Assembly: GCA_002753275.1 (NCBI GenBank) | Contig: PEAA01000001.1 | Coordinates: 62,001-126,000 of the forward strand | Direction of reading: 5' to 3' | DNA from: Zetaproteobacteria bacterium | GTDB taxonomy: Bacteria > Pseudomonadota > Zetaproteobacteria > Mariprofundales > Mariprofundaceae | DNA length: 64,000 nucleotides | Part shown: one piece after another, positions 1 through 7,971 of the stretch | How positions within the stretch are numbered: position 1 is the first letter of the stretch | Layout of the letters: each line of letters begins with the position of its first letter | Made by a program: the position numbers and the translations under genes | The notes under the pieces: generated by a model | Seen by the model: the letters and a program-made list of their open reading frames with translations, nothing else | Database searches by the model: none | What the model was told of the DNA's origin: nothing

Positions 1-1194
1 CCGCATCATCTCATCCAAGACATCTTTAGCAATTTTTCCTGAAATGGTATTGTCGGCAATACGATCCAGTAAGAGTCCTAGCGCGCTGGCTGAAACAGGC
101 GAATTTACGATCTCATGCCCCGACTCTTTCAGGCGACCCAAAAGCTCATTGGCGAGCCAGTTGGCAGCGATTTTTGGATTGGCAGGATGCGCCGCGATTA
201 AATCTTCAAGGTAACGGGCAAGCTCCAGTGTTTGTGATAAAACATCAGCATCATAGGATGAAAGTCCATATTCGCGCTCAAAGCGTTGACGCAACTGGCT
301 AGGTAGTTCTGGCATGCCGGCTTTGATTGCTGCAACCTCTTCAGCAGTGACCCGCAGTGCTGGCAGATCAGGCTCGGGGAAGTAACGGTAGTCGTGCGCT
401 TCCTCTTTGCTACGCATTGAACGAGATTCGCCTTTGACGGAGTCATACAAACGGGTCTCTTGCACGACCTGACCGCCATCTTCGATAATCTCAATCTGAC
501 GGACAACCTCATAGTCAATTGCTTGTTTGATAAAGCGGAAGGAGTTAAGGTTTTTCAACTCGGCACGGGTGCCAAGAGGTGCGCCAAAACGACGCACGGA
601 AACATTGGCATCACAACGGAATTGGCCTTTTTCCATATCCGCACCGGATACATCGAGGAAGCGGATCAATTGATGTAACTGTTTTAAGTACGCGACGGCT
701 TCATCGGCACTACGCATATCGGGTTCGGAAACGATCTCCATTAATGGAACGCCCGAGCGGTTTAAGTCGATGTGTGAAACACTATCTAAACCTTCATGCA
801 TCGATTTTCCCGCATCCTCTTCCATGTGAATACGGGTAATACCAATCCGTTTTTCACCACCACCTTCTACAGGGATGTCGAGATGCCCATGTTCAACCAA
901 CGGTACAGTGAATTGTGAAATTTGATACCCTTTAGGGAGATCAGGGTAAAAATAATTTTTACGATCAAATTTCGATTCAAGATTGATGGTTGCATCAATC
1001 GCAAGGCCTGTAAGAATCGTTTTCTGTACCGCTTCATTGTTAAGGACAGGAAGCTGCCCTGGCATCCCCAAACAGACTGGACAAGTTTGCGAGTTGGGTT
1101 CTGCACCAAATTCTGTTGAACAACCACAAAACGCCTTGGTCTTTGAATTGATCTGTGTGTGGACCTCAAGTCCGATTACGACTTCCCAGCTCAT
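1..1194 (-). CDS. gatB: Aspartyl/glutamyl-tRNA(Asn/Gln) amidotransferase subunit B (partial, 3' end outside window)
   Basis: GatB binds the misacylated tRNA and activates its side chain in the GatCAB transamidosome, which converts Glu-tRNA(Gln) or Asp-tRNA(Asn) in the cytoplasm. The reading frame opens at 1194 with [14 protein letters not shown] and runs to base 1, giving 398 residues. The family is usually about 475 residues, so roughly the last 80 residues (end of the tRNA-binding tail domain) lie outside the window. Typical GatB stretches are visible: [26 protein letters not shown] and [10 protein letters not shown], with the Cys pair CGC/CPVC of the zinc site. Its ATG overlaps the gatA stop by four bases (ATGA), so it is translationally coupled as the third gene of gatC-gatA-gatB. 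Identification is secure; only the truncation by the window edge is a limitation. Confidence 0.96.
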   Translation of the reverse strand, partial: MSWEVVIGLEVHTQINSKTKAFCGCSTEFGAEPNSQTCPVCLGMPGQLPVLNNEAVQKTILTGLAIDATINLESKFDRKNYFYPDLPKGYQISQFTVPLVEHGHLDIPVEGGGEKRIGITRIHMEEDAGKSMHEGLDSVSHIDLNRSGVPLMEIVSEPDMRSADEAVAYLKQLHQLIRFLDVSGADMEKGQFRCDANVSVRRFGAPLGTRAELKNLNSFRFIKQAIDYEVVRQIEIIEDGGQVVQETRLYDSVKGESRSMRSKEEAHDYRYFPEPDLPALRVTAEEVAAIKAGMPELPSQLRQRFEREYGLSSYDADVLSQTLELARYLEDLIAAHPANPKIAANWLANELLGRLKESGHEIVNSPVSASALGLLLDRIADNTISGKIAKDVLDEMMR

Positions 1195-2654
1195 TGAAAT
1201 GCCTCCGGATGTTGTTGATGCCAAGTTGTGGCGGATTCATAAGCACTTGCCGCACCAAGCAAACAATCTTCCTGCCATGCTGGTGCAATCCACTGCATGC
1301 CGACGGGGAGGCCGTTCACGAAGCCACATGGCTGTGACAGTGCAGGAAGCCCCGCCAAGTTTACCGCAATGGTGAAAATATCGGAGAGATACATGGTCAA
1401 TGGATCATCGGCTTTTTCACCCAAGGCAAAGGCTGTGATCGGGCTTGTGGGAGTGGCAATGAGATCTACTTTTTCAAAAGCCTCTAAAAAATCTTGACGA
1501 ATCAAGGTGCGAACACGCTGAGCTTTGATGTAATAGGCATCATAATAGCCGGATGAGAGCGCGAATGTTCCCGTTAAAATGCGTCGTTTGACCTCGTTGC
1601 CAAAGCCCTCATCACGCGAGCGCATATAGAGATCATTTAAATCTTCCGGGTTATCGCAGCGCTGACCAAAGCGTACACCATCATAGCGTGACAAATTTGC
1701 AGAGGCCTCCGAAGGTGCAATCACATAGTAGGCGGCAACAGCCGACTCGGTATGCGGCAGTGAGATATCAACAATTTCTGCGCCAAGTGCTTCGCACTGT
1801 TTGAGTGCGTTTTCAATGGTGGCTCGAACATCAGCATCCATACCTTCAATAAAATACTCTTTGGGTTTACCAATGCGTAAGCCTTTCATATCCCGTTGAT
1901 CACAAGCGCCGAGCCAATCGATAGTTGGTGCATCCATGACTGATGTGGAATCGCCCGCATCATGCCCAGACATTACAGCGGTTAACATCGCCGAATCTTT
2001 TACACATGAAGTCATTGGACCTGCTTGATCCAATGAGGAGGCAAACGCGATAATGCCACGACGGGAGATGCGTCCGTAGGTTGGTTTTAAACCTGTGAGT
2101 CCGCACAGCGCTGCGGGCTGGCGAATTGACCCCCCCGTGTCTGTACCCAGTGCTGCAGGCGTTAACGCCGCGGCCACCGCGGCAGCGGAGCCACCCGATG
2201 AGCCACCAGGAATTCGATCGGTATCCCAAGGGTTCCGGCAAGGGCCAAACGCTGAGGTTTCAGTCGATGAACCCATGGCAAACTCGTCCATATTGGTTTT
2301 TCCTACCAACACTGCGCCAGCCTCTTTAAGGCGTGTAATAACATGGGCGTCGTAAGGCGCATCAAATCCTTCAAGAATTTTGGAGCAACAACGGGTAGGA
2401 CCATCTTGTGTGCAGAAAATATCTTTGACAGCAATTGGGAGCCCTTCAAGCGGACGAGGGGTATCGTGGGCTGCACGGTAATCATCGGAGGCTTTGGCTT
2501 GTGCCATCACATGGTCATGATCAATATGAACAAAGGCGTTCAATAAAGTGTTGTGCGCATCAATACGGTCAAGGTAGAGCTTGGCCAGGTCTTGTGCGCT
2601 CACTTCCCTTTGGTCCAAGCGTTGTTTAAGTGTTTCTAAGGATGAAAATGGCAT
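1191..2654 (-). CDS. gatA: Aspartyl/glutamyl-tRNA amidotransferase subunit A
   Basis: GatA is the glutaminase/amidase subunit of GatCAB; it releases ammonia from glutamine and channels it to GatB. The protein has 487 residues, a normal length. The amidase signature is complete: Lys77 in AVKDIF, the glycine-serine run GGSSGGS at 150-156 with cis-Ser152, and nucleophile Ser176 in [10 protein letters not shown]. These are the Ser-cisSer-Lys triad, offset by two from the S. aureus numbering. The start ATG overlaps the gatC stop by one base (TAATG), and the stop overlaps the gatB start. Presence of GatCAB implies that at least one of Gln-tRNA or Asn-tRNA is made indirectly; which one cannot be decided here. 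Confidence 0.98.
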   Translation of the reverse strand: MPFSSLETLKQRLDQREVSAQDLAKLYLDRIDAHNTLLNAFVHIDHDHVMAQAKASDDYRAAHDTPRPLEGLPIAVKDIFCTQDGPTRCCSKILEGFDAPYDAHVITRLKEAGAVLVGKTNMDEFAMGSSTETSAFGPCRNPWDTDRIPGGSSGGSAAAVAAALTPAALGTDTGGSIRQPAALCGLTGLKPTYGRISRRGIIAFASSLDQAGPMTSCVKDSAMLTAVMSGHDAGDSTSVMDAPTIDWLGACDQRDMKGLRIGKPKEYFIEGMDADVRATIENALKQCEALGAEIVDISLPHTESAVAAYYVIAPSEASANLSRYDGVRFGQRCDNPEDLNDLYMRSRDEGFGNEVKRRILTGTFALSSGYYDAYYIKAQRVRTLIRQDFLEAFEKVDLIATPTSPITAFALGEKADDPLTMYLSDIFTIAVNLAGLPALSQPCGFVNGLPVGMQWIAPAWQEDCLLGAASAYESATTWHQQHPEAFQ

Positions 2655-2932
2655 TATTCAATCACCTTCGGTACGACATATAAGCCGGATTCGGTTTGTG
2701 GTGCAATGGCTTGCAGTGCATCACGACGGTTGCTGTTGGTGACAATATCACTACGCAATGGCATCGCAGAATCGTGCGGATGTGCCATGGCGGCAACACC
2801 ATCGGTATTGACCTCTTGGAGTTGTTCGATATAGCCAAGAATACTATTTAGCTGGGGTCCCAGTTCTTGCGCTTCATGATTTGTGAGACGAATGCGCGAC
2901 AGTTGGGCTATCTTTCTGACATCAATGTCCAT
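2654..2932 (-). CDS. gatC: Aspartyl/glutamyl-tRNA amidotransferase subunit C
   Basis: GatC is the small belt-like subunit that wraps around GatA and GatB and is needed for stable complex formation. The 92-residue product starts MDIDVRKIAQLSRIRL and carries the family pattern of an N-terminal helix, a mid-protein LNSILGYIEQLQEVNTDGV and a C-terminal region rich in P, R and D. A good ribosome binding site (GGAAGG on the minus strand at 2941-2946) lies eight bases before the ATG. It is the first gene of the operon; a minus-strand promoter must lie in 2933-3011, but I see no clear -35/-10 pair there. Confidence 0.95.
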   Translation of the reverse strand: MDIDVRKIAQLSRIRLTNHEAQELGPQLNSILGYIEQLQEVNTDGVAAMAHPHDSAMPLRSDIVTNSNRRDALQAIAPQTESGLYVVPKVIE

Positions 2933-3011
2933 GCGATATGCCTTCCTTCTATGATTTTATAGATGCGAAGCATAGAATGAGTGTGAAAAAAATGCTAACA
3001 ATGAATATTGC

Positions 3012-3040
3012 TTGACATGATGTGAATAGCTTACAATAAT
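3012..3040 (+). promoter_or_regulatory. Sigma70-type promoter of tRNA-Leu
   Basis: A consensus -35 box TTGACA (3012-3017) is followed after 17 bases by AATAAT (3035-3040), a 5/6 match to the -10 consensus. The expected start is near 3047, just ahead of the tRNA. The bases after the -10 box (TCGCCCTGC) are GC-rich, as in discriminators of stringently controlled stable-RNA promoters; that regulatory reading is inference. Confidence 0.75.
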
Positions 3041-3059
3041 TCGCCCTGCTTCACGACAC

Positions 3060-3146
3060 GCCGGGATGGTGAAACTGGTAGACACGCCAGACTCAAAATC
3101 TGGTGCCTTCAGTGGCGTGCCGGTTCGACTCCGGCTCCCGGTACCA
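3060..3146 (+). tRNA. tRNA-Leu (anticodon CAA)
   Basis: The 87-base gene folds as a class II (long variable arm) tRNA. The acceptor arm GCCGGGA (3060-3066) pairs with TCCCGGT (3136-3142), with one G-U pair, followed by discriminator A and an encoded CCA (3144-3146). The anticodon stem CCAGA/TCTGG encloses the loop CTCAAAA with anticodon CAA, which reads UUG. The T arm contains GGTTCGACTCC. The variable arm TGCCTTCAGTGGCG is the length expected for leucine. It stands alone between its own promoter and terminator. Confidence 0.97.
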
Positions 3147-3180
3147 TATTAATATTATTGTTAATATAAATGTTATAAAA

Positions 3181-3215
3181 AGCCTGTAATCACATAGTGA
3201 TTGCAGGCTTTTTTA
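3181..3215 (+). terminator. Rho-independent terminator after tRNA-Leu
   Basis: AGCCTGTAATCAC (3181-3193) pairs with GTGATTGCAGGCT (3197-3209) through 13 base pairs including one G-U, with a three-base loop, followed by a T-run with one interrupting A. It ends the tRNA transcript 35 bases past the CCA and isolates it from ribD. Confidence 0.9.
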
Positions 3216-3345
3216 TTATTCGGTACAAAGTTGTTCCACGCATGGTTGCATCATTGGCTCCATGTTCCTTGCTGAAATTGTCAAAATCACCCAATATCAA
3301 ACCCATTCTACTCAGATTGAATCAGCACTTCCTCAAGGAGCTACG

Positions 3346-4479
3346 ATGAAAAATGATCAATATTGGATGCAGTATGCCATTGAATTGGCCAAACACGGTA
3401 TCGGCACGACGCATCCCAATCCTCGTGTTGGCGCAGTGATTGTTGATAAAAACGGAGCGATTCTTGGTGAAGGATGGCATGAACGGGCAGGGCAGCCACA
3501 TGCGGAACCGTGTGCTATTGCCGATGCACGCGCGCGACAACACTCTCAATTGGCGGAGAAATTTTCTGAAGCCACAATTTATGTGACGCTTGAGCCTTGC
3601 GCATCCGCAGGGCGTACCCCCGCTTGTACGCAGGCGATTATTGATGCAGGGATGGGTCGGGTGGTTTATGGTTCTTCTGACCCTAATCCTAGAATGGCAG
3701 GAGGGCACCAATCGCTTCAAAACGCAGGTTTGGTCGTATTGGGTGGAATATTGTGTGACCAAACGGATCTACTCAACCGTCCTTTTTTTCATTATCAATC
3801 GACGCAATTGCCGTATGTTATTGCCAAGGCTGCCATTTCATTGGATGGAAACCTTGCTACCCATGCCCACCATTCGCAGTGGATCAGCGGCCCTGCATCG
3901 CGGCATCATGCGCACCAATTGCGAGCGGAATCTGATGCGATCATGGTAGGAGCCGGGACTTTACTTCATGATAACCCAAGCCTCAATGTGCGTGAGACAC
4001 CAATGATTGGTGACACCCCGTTGCGTGTGGTGATGGCATTGGAGACTCCACCTTTTTTTCATCATTGTAAGTTGTTAAGTCAGGATGCACCTAGCCGGAT
4101 TTATAGCTGTCTTGGCAATGAAAATGATCAGCTTTGGCAGGATGCCGGGATGGAGCTGATCTTGGTGGATGACCTTCATAGTGCGTTACTCCATCTTGCC
4201 AGTGATGGAAAGTTACAGATTTTGGTTGAAGGGGGTGGGGCACTGCATGCGGCAATGTTTGAACAGCGTTTTGCAACGGAACTGGTATTGTATCAAGCCC
4301 CGCTACTCATTGGAGGAACGCATGCGATTGGTCTTTGGCAAGGGGAAGGCGCGGTCCATATTGACCATGCGCTGCGGTTGCAACATGTTGAGAGAACCAT
4401 GCTGGGGGAGGATCAGTTGATTCGCGGAAGGATTATCTACCCTGTTGATGCGAGCAGCTCCGTTGAATCGTCATGTTAA
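3346..4479 (+). CDS. ribD: Bifunctional diaminohydroxyphosphoribosylaminopyrimidine deaminase/reductase
   Basis: RibD performs the second (deaminase) and third (reductase) steps of riboflavin synthesis from GTP. I start it at ATG 3346, because AAGGAG lies five bases upstream; the frame is open further back, to 3262, but that stretch looks non-coding. This gives 377 residues. The N-terminal zinc deaminase has His52/Glu54 in PHAEPCA and cysteines 85 and 94 in EPCASAGRTPAC. The C-terminal reductase begins around residue 160 with AAISLDG, RAESDAIMVGAGT and DNPSLNVR. The segment between the two zinc cysteines reads ASAG where characterised enzymes usually have SHHG or SHYG, so the pterin-side contact is altered. 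It is not next to other rib genes. Confidence 0.93.
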   Translation: MKNDQYWMQYAIELAKHGIGTTHPNPRVGAVIVDKNGAILGEGWHERAGQPHAEPCAIADARARQHSQLAEKFSEATIYVTLEPCASAGRTPACTQAIIDAGMGRVVYGSSDPNPRMAGGHQSLQNAGLVVLGGILCDQTDLLNRPFFHYQSTQLPYVIAKAAISLDGNLATHAHHSQWISGPASRHHAHQLRAESDAIMVGAGTLLHDNPSLNVRETPMIGDTPLRVVMALETPPFFHHCKLLSQDAPSRIYSCLGNENDQLWQDAGMELILVDDLHSALLHLASDGKLQILVEGGGALHAAMFEQRFATELVLYQAPLLIGGTHAIGLWQGEGAVHIDHALRLQHVERTMLGEDQLIRGRIIYPVDASSSVESSC

Positions 4480-4518
4480 GTTAATGAAGTCAGGCTTTGT
4501 TGAATAGGTGCTGATCCT

Positions 4519-6969
4519 TTGAGGCCGCCAACATTGCCTCAGCTGCCGCTGTTATGGCCAGCCATTGCTTTTGCAATCGGGCTTGCGACCATTTATATGC
4601 AGAGCATTGCCTGGTCAATGTTTCTGTTCATATTTCCTGTTGTGATGGTGTTGATGCTATGGAAGCCGAGTCAAATGGTGGGGGCCTGGCTGATAGTTGG
4701 GATTGTTTGGGGCTTTGTGAATTTTTGGTGTAGTGCCGAGCGGCTTTATGTTGATCCGCAATGGTTTTCTGGCGATCAGAAGGTTACGGCAACAGTGGTC
4801 TCAGCTGAGGATTATCAACACTATTCGCGCTGGCGATTGCAGGGAATCACAAATCTCAGCCATGCGATTGCGTATGGTGGTGATGCTTACCTCTATCTCA
4901 ATAAAAATAGACGCATTGCAATCAAAACGGGGCAAACCATAGCGCTTGATATGGCTTTTAAGCAACCGCATAACCAGCAAAATCCACACGCTTTTGATTA
5001 CGAGAGCTATGCCTTTCATCAAAATATTGCACTGATTGGCAATGCAAAATCAACCCCTGTTGTTGTTGACCATCATGCCGATTTTTTGGACACGCCGCGC
5101 TATCGGATTCGCCAGCTTTTCTCACAGCTTCCTGAGCAAGAGCGCGGTGTATTGGAAGCGTTGGTTTTGGCTGAGAAAAATCATCTGGATTTGCAAGTGT
5201 ATGAGGCTTTTGCCGCCACGGGCACGGCGCATCTTTTGGCAATTTCCGGGCTCCATGTTGGCATGGTGATGGGGGCTGTCTTCTTTCTTGTTTATTTTAT
5301 TCTGCGTCGTCGGGAGCGGTGGATTGTTGAGCTTCCCATTGAGATGATGGCGATGATTTCAGCGCTTATTGTCGCTATTTTGTATGCTGCCATCGCCAAC
5401 TGGCCATTGCCGACACAGCGGGCGGTTTTGATGGCTGTTGCGCTCTTTGTTGCATGGCGATTTCGTAGCCAAGTGCACCCGCTGCAAATCATGCTTGCAG
5501 TCTTTCTTTTCATTTTAATTTTGCAGCCCAATGCCATTGTGTCACTCTCATTCTGGTTGTCTTTTTCATCGGTTGCGGCCTTGATCGCATGGGCCAATGT
5601 ATGGATTACCAGGGGGCAACAGGATGAAAGTAGAATGGGTGGAACGGATTCATCATGGCAGCGGATTTATGGCAAGGTGCGGGGTTTTGTTCAATCGCTA
5701 TTATGGATTAGTTTGATCTCAAGTTTAGTTACCATGCCGATGATTGTTGAATCCTTTGGGCGTATTGCAATCTATACGCTGATTGCCAACTTGATCATGG
5801 TGCCGCTTTACGCGATGGCGATTTTACCATTGGCACTGCTCTCATCGATGTGTGCAGTGATGGGATTAGATGAGATCGCGTACCCATTGTTACACCTTAA
5901 TGGCGTTGTTGTGCAGCTCGGTAATCAATGGGTGATTACGCTGCAACATTGGCCATGGGGAAACCTTTGGATAAAACCGGCACCGTGGTGGTTACAACTA
6001 AACTATGCTATGTTGATGCTGTTGGCCGGTTGGTTGATGTGGAAAAAGAGGATGCGCATCGCATTGCCGCTGCTTTTTTTTACTCTTGCGCTCTATATTT
6101 ATTTTGGCAGCCAAGAGCCTCAATCTGTCGATGCACATGCAACGATCATTGATGTTTGGGATGTAGGGCAAGGCGCTTCAACCTCGATTCATTTTCAGGA
6201 TGGTGAGGAGTGGTTAATTGATGTTCCAGGTGAATTTTCAGCCAAATTTAATGGTGGGACCATGGTTGCTGATGAATTGCGTGGACTGGGGATAACCCAC
6301 ATTGATACCTTGGTTTTGACCCATGCCCAATCAGATCACATGGGAGGTGCCATGCGTCTTCTGGATCATCTTAATCATGTCGGCGAACTATGGATTGCCG
6401 ATGTTCCCAGTAATCACAACCATCCTCAACTGAACGCGATCATTGCGCGCTTGAAGCGTGAAGATGCAACGGTTATCTGGCTGTCACAAGGGGATCATCG
6501 TACGCTTAATAATCAATCCCGCATCGATGTGCTTTGGCCACCCAAAGGGTATAATCCCAAGAATACCAACAATGCTTCACTGATCCTTTCGTTACAATTA
6601 CCAACAGGTCAACGCATGCTGTTCCCGGGGGATATGGAGGCCAAAACGGAAAAGGATCGCCGTTTTTTTGAACAACTTTCACCGTACGACCTTATGTTAA
6701 TTCCACATCATGGTAGCCGTACTTCGAGCACTGTAGATTTTGTAGCGCGGGTTCATCCTCGATACGCTGTGGCTCAAGTCGGTTATGGAAACCGCTTTGG
6801 TTTTCCAAAAAATGAAGTGATCGATCGTTATGAAAATATTGGTGCGCATGTTTACCGTAGCGATCAAGGCGCACTTCAATTCTCAATTGAAAACAACATC
6901 TCTATTGCGCAGTATGTGCCACTGCAACTTAAATATAATCAATTGTGGTTATATTTCCATGGAGGGTGA
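4519..6969 (+). CDS. comEC: ComEC/Rec2 competence DNA-uptake channel protein
   Basis: ComEC forms the inner-membrane channel that carries single-stranded DNA into the cytosol during natural transformation. The 816-residue protein has the full three-part architecture: an N-terminal membrane and OB-like region (about 1-190), the multi-span Competence domain (about 200-540, with GTAHLLAISGLHVGM typical of the family) and a C-terminal metallo-beta-lactamase domain (about 550-810). That last domain carries His602, Asp606 and His607 in HAQSDHMGG and IPHHGSRTSS further on. The start is TTG at 4519 and the ribosome binding site is weak, so the exact start is uncertain. The gene is complete, so uptake competence is plausible, but no pilus or comEA genes are in view. 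Confidence 0.93.
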   Translation: MRPPTLPQLPLLWPAIAFAIGLATIYMQSIAWSMFLFIFPVVMVLMLWKPSQMVGAWLIVGIVWGFVNFWCSAERLYVDPQWFSGDQKVTATVVSAEDYQHYSRWRLQGITNLSHAIAYGGDAYLYLNKNRRIAIKTGQTIALDMAFKQPHNQQNPHAFDYESYAFHQNIALIGNAKSTPVVVDHHADFLDTPRYRIRQLFSQLPEQERGVLEALVLAEKNHLDLQVYEAFAATGTAHLLAISGLHVGMVMGAVFFLVYFILRRRERWIVELPIEMMAMISALIVAILYAAIANWPLPTQRAVLMAVALFVAWRFRSQVHPLQIMLAVFLFILILQPNAIVSLSFWLSFSSVAALIAWANVWITRGQQDESRMGGTDSSWQRIYGKVRGFVQSLLWISLISSLVTMPMIVESFGRIAIYTLIANLIMVPLYAMAILPLALLSSMCAVMGLDEIAYPLLHLNGVVVQLGNQWVITLQHWPWGNLWIKPAPWWLQLNYAMLMLLAGWLMWKKRMRIALPLLFFTLALYIYFGSQEPQSVDAHATIIDVWDVGQGASTSIHFQDGEEWLIDVPGEFSAKFNGGTMVADELRGLGITHIDTLVLTHAQSDHMGGAMRLLDHLNHVGELWIADVPSNHNHPQLNAIIARLKREDATVIWLSQGDHRTLNNQSRIDVLWPPKGYNPKNTNNASLILSLQLPTGQRMLFPGDMEAKTEKDRRFFEQLSPYDLMLIPHHGSRTSSTVDFVARVHPRYAVAQVGYGNRFGFPKNEVIDRYENIGAHVYRSDQGALQFSIENNISIAQYVPLQLKYNQLWLYFHGG

Positions 6970-6978
6970 ATCAGCGTT

Positions 6979-7971
6979 ATGGAAAGAGTCAAAATCACCA
7001 GGTTCTATTTTTTTGCTGCCGCCATGGTTGCCACAATGATTTTACCTTCATGGAGCTGGGCAGAAAAGAATTTTTCATCTAAACATATGAATGAACCTAT
7101 TCAGCCACTTGAAGCGCCTGTTGTTGATAAACACAAAGTCGCTCTGGGCGATAAACTCTTTCATGATCCACGCCTTTCGGCGGATGATTCGATAAGTTGC
7201 GCTAGTTGCCATAGTTTGGATTTAGGTGGTACGGACAATCAGCCTCGATCACTGGGGATCAAGGGTCAGCTTGGTGCTGTCAATGCGCCAACCGTGTTCA
7301 ATTCGGGCTTTAATTTGGCACAGTTCTGGAATGGTCGTGCCTCTACATTGGAGGAGCAAGCAGCAGGGCCGATCCATAATCCTGTTGAGATGGGATCCAA
7401 TTTTAAACAGGTGATAGAGAAGCTTTCCGCTGATCGTGAATATGTGCAGCAGTTTCAAGCCATCTATCCAGATCAAGGGATAACATCGGAAACGCTTGTA
7501 GATGCGATAGCTACTTTTGAACGCTCCTTGGTCACCATTGATTCACCTTTTGATCGATATTTGCGTGGCGAAGAGCATGCCATTAATGCCCGCGAAAAGA
7601 GGGGGTATGAACTCTTTCAAGATTATGGTTGTGTTGCCTGCCATCAAGGGAAAAATGTTGGTGGAAACATGTACCAAAAATTCGGCATTATGGATGATTA
7701 CTTCGCTAAAAAGACTTTGACCGATGCCGATAATGGTCGTTTTTCTGTGACAGGTTTTGAAGAAGACCGTTTTGTTTTTAAGGTTCCTGGCTTACGACTT
7801 GCCGTATTGACGGCTCCCTATTTTCATAATGGTTCAACTGAAACGCTCGAAGAGGCCATTAACACGATGGCCCATTATCAACTGGGTCGTACGATTCCCA
7901 AAGAGGATGTTGAATATATTATCGATTTTTTACACTCTCTTGTCGGACAATATAAGGGAAAAACGCTCTAA
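6979..7971 (+). CDS. Periplasmic di-heme cytochrome c peroxidase (CcpA/MauG family)
   Basis: Bacterial cytochrome c peroxidases reduce hydrogen peroxide to water in the periplasm using electrons from cytochrome c or cupredoxins. The 330-residue product has a signal peptide (basic start, hydrophobic core 10-25, probable cleavage after SWSWA at about residue 28). It has two c-type heme sites, CASCH (Cys74, Cys77, His78) and CVACH (Cys218, Cys221, His222). Family segments around GPIHNPVEMG (131-140) and APYFHNGS (279-286) are also present. GGAGGG about 13 bases upstream, overlapping the comEC stop, is the likely ribosome binding site. Its stop overlaps the start of the sensor kinase gene (TAATG), so the two are coupled. 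MauG-type oxidase activity instead of peroxidase cannot be excluded. Confidence 0.93.
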   Translation: MERVKITRFYFFAAAMVATMILPSWSWAEKNFSSKHMNEPIQPLEAPVVDKHKVALGDKLFHDPRLSADDSISCASCHSLDLGGTDNQPRSLGIKGQLGAVNAPTVFNSGFNLAQFWNGRASTLEEQAAGPIHNPVEMGSNFKQVIEKLSADREYVQQFQAIYPDQGITSETLVDAIATFERSLVTIDSPFDRYLRGEEHAINAREKRGYELFQDYGCVACHQGKNVGGNMYQKFGIMDDYFAKKTLTDADNGRFSVTGFEEDRFVFKVPGLRLAVLTAPYFHNGSTETLEEAINTMAHYQLGRTIPKEDVEYIIDFLHSLVGQYKGKTL

